From an uncultured Collinsella sp. (GTDB lineage Bacteria; Actinomycetota; Coriobacteriia; Coriobacteriales; Coriobacteriaceae), in the NCBI GenBank assembly GCA_902461085.1, contig CABPWH010000089.1:1-6918 (forward strand): a DNA stretch of 6,918 nt, given 5' to 3'. Position numbers and translations under genes: made by a program. Within the stretch, counting starts at the first letter, position 1. Each line of letters opens with the position of its first letter. The notes beneath the pieces were generated by a model that saw nothing but the letters and a program-made list of their open reading frames with translations, was not told the origin of the DNA and did no database searches. Below, in pieces: positions 6,867-6,918 of this stretch.

Positions 6867-6897
6867 AAAAAAGGGGAGGCCGCGAGGCCTCCCCCTT
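6867..6897 (-). terminator. Rho-independent terminator of a gene beyond the right edge
   Basis: A perfect 9-base-pair stem, GGGGAGGCC (6873-6881) with GGCCTCCCC (6886-6894), around a GCGA loop on the plus strand. On the minus strand the hairpin is followed by six T (6867-6872), giving the typical intrinsic terminator; on the plus strand the following bases are CCTTCTC, with no U-tract. It therefore ends a minus-strand transcript entering from the right and separates it from the acpS operon. The 21 bases beyond it are too short to identify the upstream gene. Confidence 0.85.
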
Positions 6898-6918
6898 CTC
6901 AGTTCAAGCGTACGGCTC

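Noticed and set aside
6898..6918. Possible 3' end of a minus-strand gene entering from the right (TGA codons in two frames)
   Set aside because: The terminator implies such a gene, but a few codons are not enough to choose a frame or identify a product.

Overview
The window reads as a stretch of actinobacterial chromosome and, more specifically, looks like a member of the Coriobacteriia (Collinsella-like). The basis is a moderately high-GC coding style, with TTA, CTA and TCA codons rare in the genes, and the gene order. The order acpS - nnr - alr - (udg) - tsaE - tsaB - rimI - tsaD is, from memory, close to the arrangement around alr and tsaE in Streptomyces and Mycobacterium. The genus assignment is inference; no marker gene here proves it.

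All genes lie on the minus strand, so transcription runs from right to left. At the right edge (6867-6897) a GC-rich hairpin followed by a T-tract on the minus strand ends a transcription unit that lies beyond the window. Between it and acpS is about 100 bases of AT-richer DNA with two possible sigma-70-type promoters. The operon then holds six tightly packed coding regions: acpS (holo-ACP synthase with an unusual C-terminal tail), a fused NnrE-NnrD nicotinamide-nucleotide repair enzyme, alr (alanine racemase), a family 4 iron-sulfur uracil-DNA glycosylase, tsaE, and one very long reading frame that fuses TsaB, RimI and TsaD. The long frame leaves the window at the left edge still open.

Gene junctions are extremely tight: a zero-base TAG/ATG junction, a 2-base gap, an 8-base gap in which a stop codon is part of the next ribosome binding site, a 12-base gap, and a 14-base overlap. 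This suggests one mRNA with coupled translation. The genes combine several housekeeping jobs: activating acyl carrier protein, repairing hydrated NAD(P)H, making D-alanine for peptidoglycan, removing uracil from DNA, and installing t6A37 on ANN-decoding tRNAs. The last of these is tied to N-terminal acetylation of a ribosomal protein by the embedded RimI domain.

No mobile element, CRISPR array, tRNA, rRNA or defence-type cassette is visible. The most notable item is the three-domain TsaB-RimI-TsaD fusion. Next are the AcpS with a C-terminal extension and an altered SxSH motif, and the uracil-DNA glycosylase set into an otherwise conserved gene order. Several long plus-strand open frames are judged to be antisense shadows.
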